A stretch of DNA of 6,113 nt, from assembly GCA_027686065.1 (NCBI GenBank), contig JAQCTH010000117.1:1-6113 (forward strand). Direction: 5' to 3'. Position 1 is the first letter of the stretch; the number at the start of each line of letters is the position of its first letter. The translations under genes were made by a program, and so were the position numbers. The DNA comes from Clostridiaceae bacterium AF10-41. GTDB taxonomy: Bacteria > Bacillota > Clostridia > Clostridiales > Clostridiaceae. The notes below the pieces were generated by a model. It searched no databases. It worked only from the letters and a program-made list of their open reading frames with translations, and was not told where the DNA came from. Positions 5,939 to 6,113 of the stretch are shown here, one piece after another.

Positions 5939-6113
5939 GACCATAATGGAGATAAGCCATTAATATAATATGCCCATAATCCTGATATAAATGCAAAGAA
6001 AACAGTTGATAACTTAGGATTATTAGTAATCTTAAGTAAATAACAATCTATTTGAGTAGATAAGAATGTATATAATAATATAGGTAAAATACTTAAAATA
6101 TGATTTGTATTAT
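5926..6113 (-). CDS. C-terminal fragment of a membrane protein, cut by the window edge
   Basis: On the minus strand one frame stays open from the window edge (first full codon at 6111) to a TGA at 5928-5926, giving 61 residues without a start. The fragment has two hydrophobic stretches, around ILSILPILLYTFLS (residues 5-18) and STVFFAFISGLWAYYI (35-50), and a short basic tail ending SKYK. This fits the end of an integral membrane protein with a polar loop between helices. The other two minus-strand frames are broken by stops here, and a terminator placed at its stop codon supports a real convergent gene. I do not recognise the family; most of the gene lies beyond the window. Confidence 0.6.
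   Translation of the reverse strand, partial: NTNHILSILPILLYTFLSTQIDCYLLKITNNPKLSTVFFAFISGLWAYYINGLSPLWSKYK

Overview
The window is very AT-rich, and its genes use AGA for Arg and ATA for Ile heavily. They have strong GGAGG-type ribosome binding sites and short intergenic gaps closed by T-tailed hairpins. This suggests a low-GC Firmicute, most likely an anaerobic Clostridium-type chromosome. That is inferred from composition and gene content; nothing in the window fixes the species. No rRNA, tRNA, CRISPR array, insertion sequence or phage gene was seen, and no gene-free stretch exceeds about 210 bases.

Layout. (1) 213-2229: a probable two-gene operon encoding an 8-oxoguanine deaminase-type amidohydrolase and a MocA-like molybdenum cofactor cytidylyltransferase, closed by a 15-bp perfect hairpin terminator. 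(2) 2364-3700: an M20-family hydrolase of the YgeY type, preceded by a good -24/-12 (sigma-54) promoter and followed by its own terminator. (3) 3841-5871: a PAS / AAA+ / Fis-type HTH sigma-54 enhancer-binding regulator and a HAD-family phosphatase, with no terminator between them and a bidirectional terminator after. (4) 5926-6113: the C-terminal end of a membrane protein on the minus strand, convergent with the HAD gene. It is cut by the window edge.

How it fits together. 8-Oxoguanine deaminase makes urate. MocA makes the cytosine-dinucleotide form of the molybdenum cofactor used by xanthine dehydrogenase and purine hydroxylase-type enzymes. YgeY belongs to the set of genes linked to selenium-dependent molybdenum hydroxylases and anaerobic purine/urate breakdown; in E. 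coli ygeY lies beside the sigma-54 regulator gene ygeV. The window therefore looks like part of a purine/urate catabolic locus. The hydroxylase subunits, and the ygeW, ygeX, ssnA and hyuA partners, must lie outside it or elsewhere in the genome. The most testable point is that the adjacent regulator, possibly sensing a ligand through its PAS domain, activates the single recognisable sigma-54 promoter, which is in front of ygeY. The HAD phosphatase is the least explained member of the neighbourhood.
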